DNA from: Flavobacterium sp. N502540
GTDB taxonomy: Bacteria > Bacteroidota > Bacteroidia > Flavobacteriales > Flavobacteriaceae
NCBI RefSeq assembly: GCF_025947365.1
Contig: NZ_CP110012.1
Location: 2,790,001 to 2,854,000 of the forward strand
DNA: 64,000 nt
Direction: 5' to 3'
Positions 63,133-64,000 of the stretch are shown piece after piece (the stretch's first letter is position 1; each line of letters opens with the position of its first letter). The notes under the pieces were generated by a model. It did not search any database and had not been told where the DNA came from. It saw only the letters and a list, made by a program, of their open reading frames with translations. Made by a program: the position numbers and the translations under genes.

Positions 63133-63751
63133 AATGAGTCCGTTAAATTGTGTTTTTGGATTGTGGTATAGTTAAGTTTAGAAGGATGACAATTCAGAAG
63201 AAAGCACTAAAATTTCGTTTAACTCAATAATGAAATATATAGTGCCTTCAAAGCTGAATTGATGGGTGCCATCTTTTATCTTCATCTTAACTTAATGCAA
63301 AGGTATTTAGGACAATTGAGACAAATAATTCAGATTTAATAATCGGATTATCAATGGTATAACTGGTTGTTTTAAGTAACAGTTGATCAGCTAAAAGGTT
63401 CCAGGTTTTAGATTTTGGCAGGAACAAAAAATAAAATATAAGGTAAAGATTACAAAATAATGGGTCTAAAAATGGTAAGTGTGAAGTTTTGCGTTTTTAA
63501 AGTTTATACGAAATCAAAAAAAAGTCACTTCTGTTACATGAAGAGATAGATTCATGCCTAAAATTCTTTGAGGAAGATAGAAGCCGAATGCAAAATAAAA
63601 GCTGTAAAGAGCGCTGAAACCTAAAGCAAAAAATGATTTACTTTTCAGAAATTAGTTTTCGGAAATATTGCATCGATAAATACATCAGAAGAAAAAAACC
63701 TTACCCAAATAGGATGCTTTTGTGAAAAAAAGAAGTAATTTGGTTTAATAA
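63133..63751. other. Intergenic region upstream of the adhesin operon
   Basis: About 620 bases between divergent genes. A minus-strand TACCTTTG -7 element lies at 63298-63305 with a TTTG 16 nt upstream of it, a slightly short but plausible promoter giving a leader of about 160 nt to the adhesin start. No ORF or repeat was recognised in the rest. Confidence 0.5.
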
Positions 63752-64000
63752 ATGGATAGAATGCAAAATCTAATAAAGAGAATAATAGTTTTAGCTGTAG
63801 CTGTACTTGTCATAGTGCTGGCTTTCAAATATTGTGAATTCAAAAAAGATGACGATTCAACTATTGATTATAATACCAATCTCATTCAGCAGCAAATCTT
63901 AAATGTTGGAAAACTGGTCGTTACCGAAGGTCATTTTTCGGAAGTCATTACTTATAAAAACCAGCAGAAGTATTTAATGGACATGGTTTCTTTTGAGAAA
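63752..64000 (+). CDS. DUF4230-like membrane-anchored protein, N-terminal part (cut by the window edge)
   Basis: The frame begins with ATG 63752 (or in-frame ATG 63761), gives a single membrane helix (IIVLALAV-type: RIIVLAVAVLVIVLAF) and then LIQQQILNVGKLVVTEGHFS followed by EVITYKNQQK. The QI.NVGKLVV.EG pattern is that of DUF4230 proteins, short membrane-anchored proteins of unknown function. It runs off the right edge after about 83 residues. Confidence 0.75.
   Translation, partial: MDRMQNLIKRIIVLAVAVLVIVLAFKYCEFKKDDDSTIDYNTNLIQQQILNVGKLVVTEGHFSEVITYKNQQKYLMDMVSFEK

Overview
This window looks like a chromosome segment of a low-GC Flavobacteriaceae bacterium, most likely Flavobacterium or a close relative. 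The evidence is type IX secretion (T9SS) sorting domains of both kinds, a PorP/SprF protein with an OmpA/PD40 partner, several CarboxypepD_reg/TonB outer-membrane proteins, a GSCFA protein, a TamB/TamL pair, and Bacteroidota-type promoters (TTG, about 17-20 nt, TAnnTTTG) upstream of the tRNAs and other genes. Shine-Dalgarno sites are weak or absent, so starts were chosen from family N-termini, overlaps and promoter positions.

Layout. 1-1615 (minus): the first genes of an extracellular contractile injection system (eCIS) running off the left edge: a DUF4255/Pvc16-like protein, an unrecognised protein and the start of the tail sheath. 2362-6118: a two-gene operon of a ThDP-dependent 2-keto-acid decarboxylase and an FAD L-amino-acid/amine oxidase, which together would turn an amino acid into an aldehyde. 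6450-8617: an S41 peptidase and a small membrane protein. 8903-11521: HxlR regulator, luciferase-like monooxygenase, tautomerase and an SDR that lacks the catalytic Tyr. 11778-17657: tRNA-Glu, a lipoprotein, a Crp-like regulator with small membrane proteins, and an AsnC regulator divergent from histidine decarboxylase.

17.7-26.1 kb is an accessory region. Unrelated small genes (DUF1493-like protein, M28 peptidase, LRR-like T9SS cargo, two orphan proteins with an immunity-protein look, a GNAT enzyme, two lipoproteins) are separated by a family of about 204-bp intergenic repeats. These have palindromic ends and 12-bp terminal inverted repeats. Related modules occur in opposite orientation on the two sides of at least two genes, and one gene boundary carries an integron attC-like sequence. 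This repeat-bracketed gene set is the best candidate here for an undescribed system. It ends with an XRE regulator gene whose divergent promoter region holds two matching palindromic operators.

26.8-54.8 kb is mostly core: initiator tRNA-Met, era, der, two outer-membrane receptors (one beside an Rrf2 regulator), a probable M23-MerR-LemA-TPM-TPM operon followed by a 7-bp tandem array, alaS, a frameshifted GxxExxY gene inside a 0.54-kb inverted-repeat element, a YD-like lipoprotein and a decayed copy of it, an ABC exporter, GSCFA, tamB and tamL. 54.9-63.1 kb (minus) is a T9SS surface cassette: an OmpA/PD40 protein, a PorP/SprF protein and a 1757-residue adhesin with eight nearly identical 77-residue repeats and a type B sorting domain. 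The right edge cuts a DUF4230-like gene.
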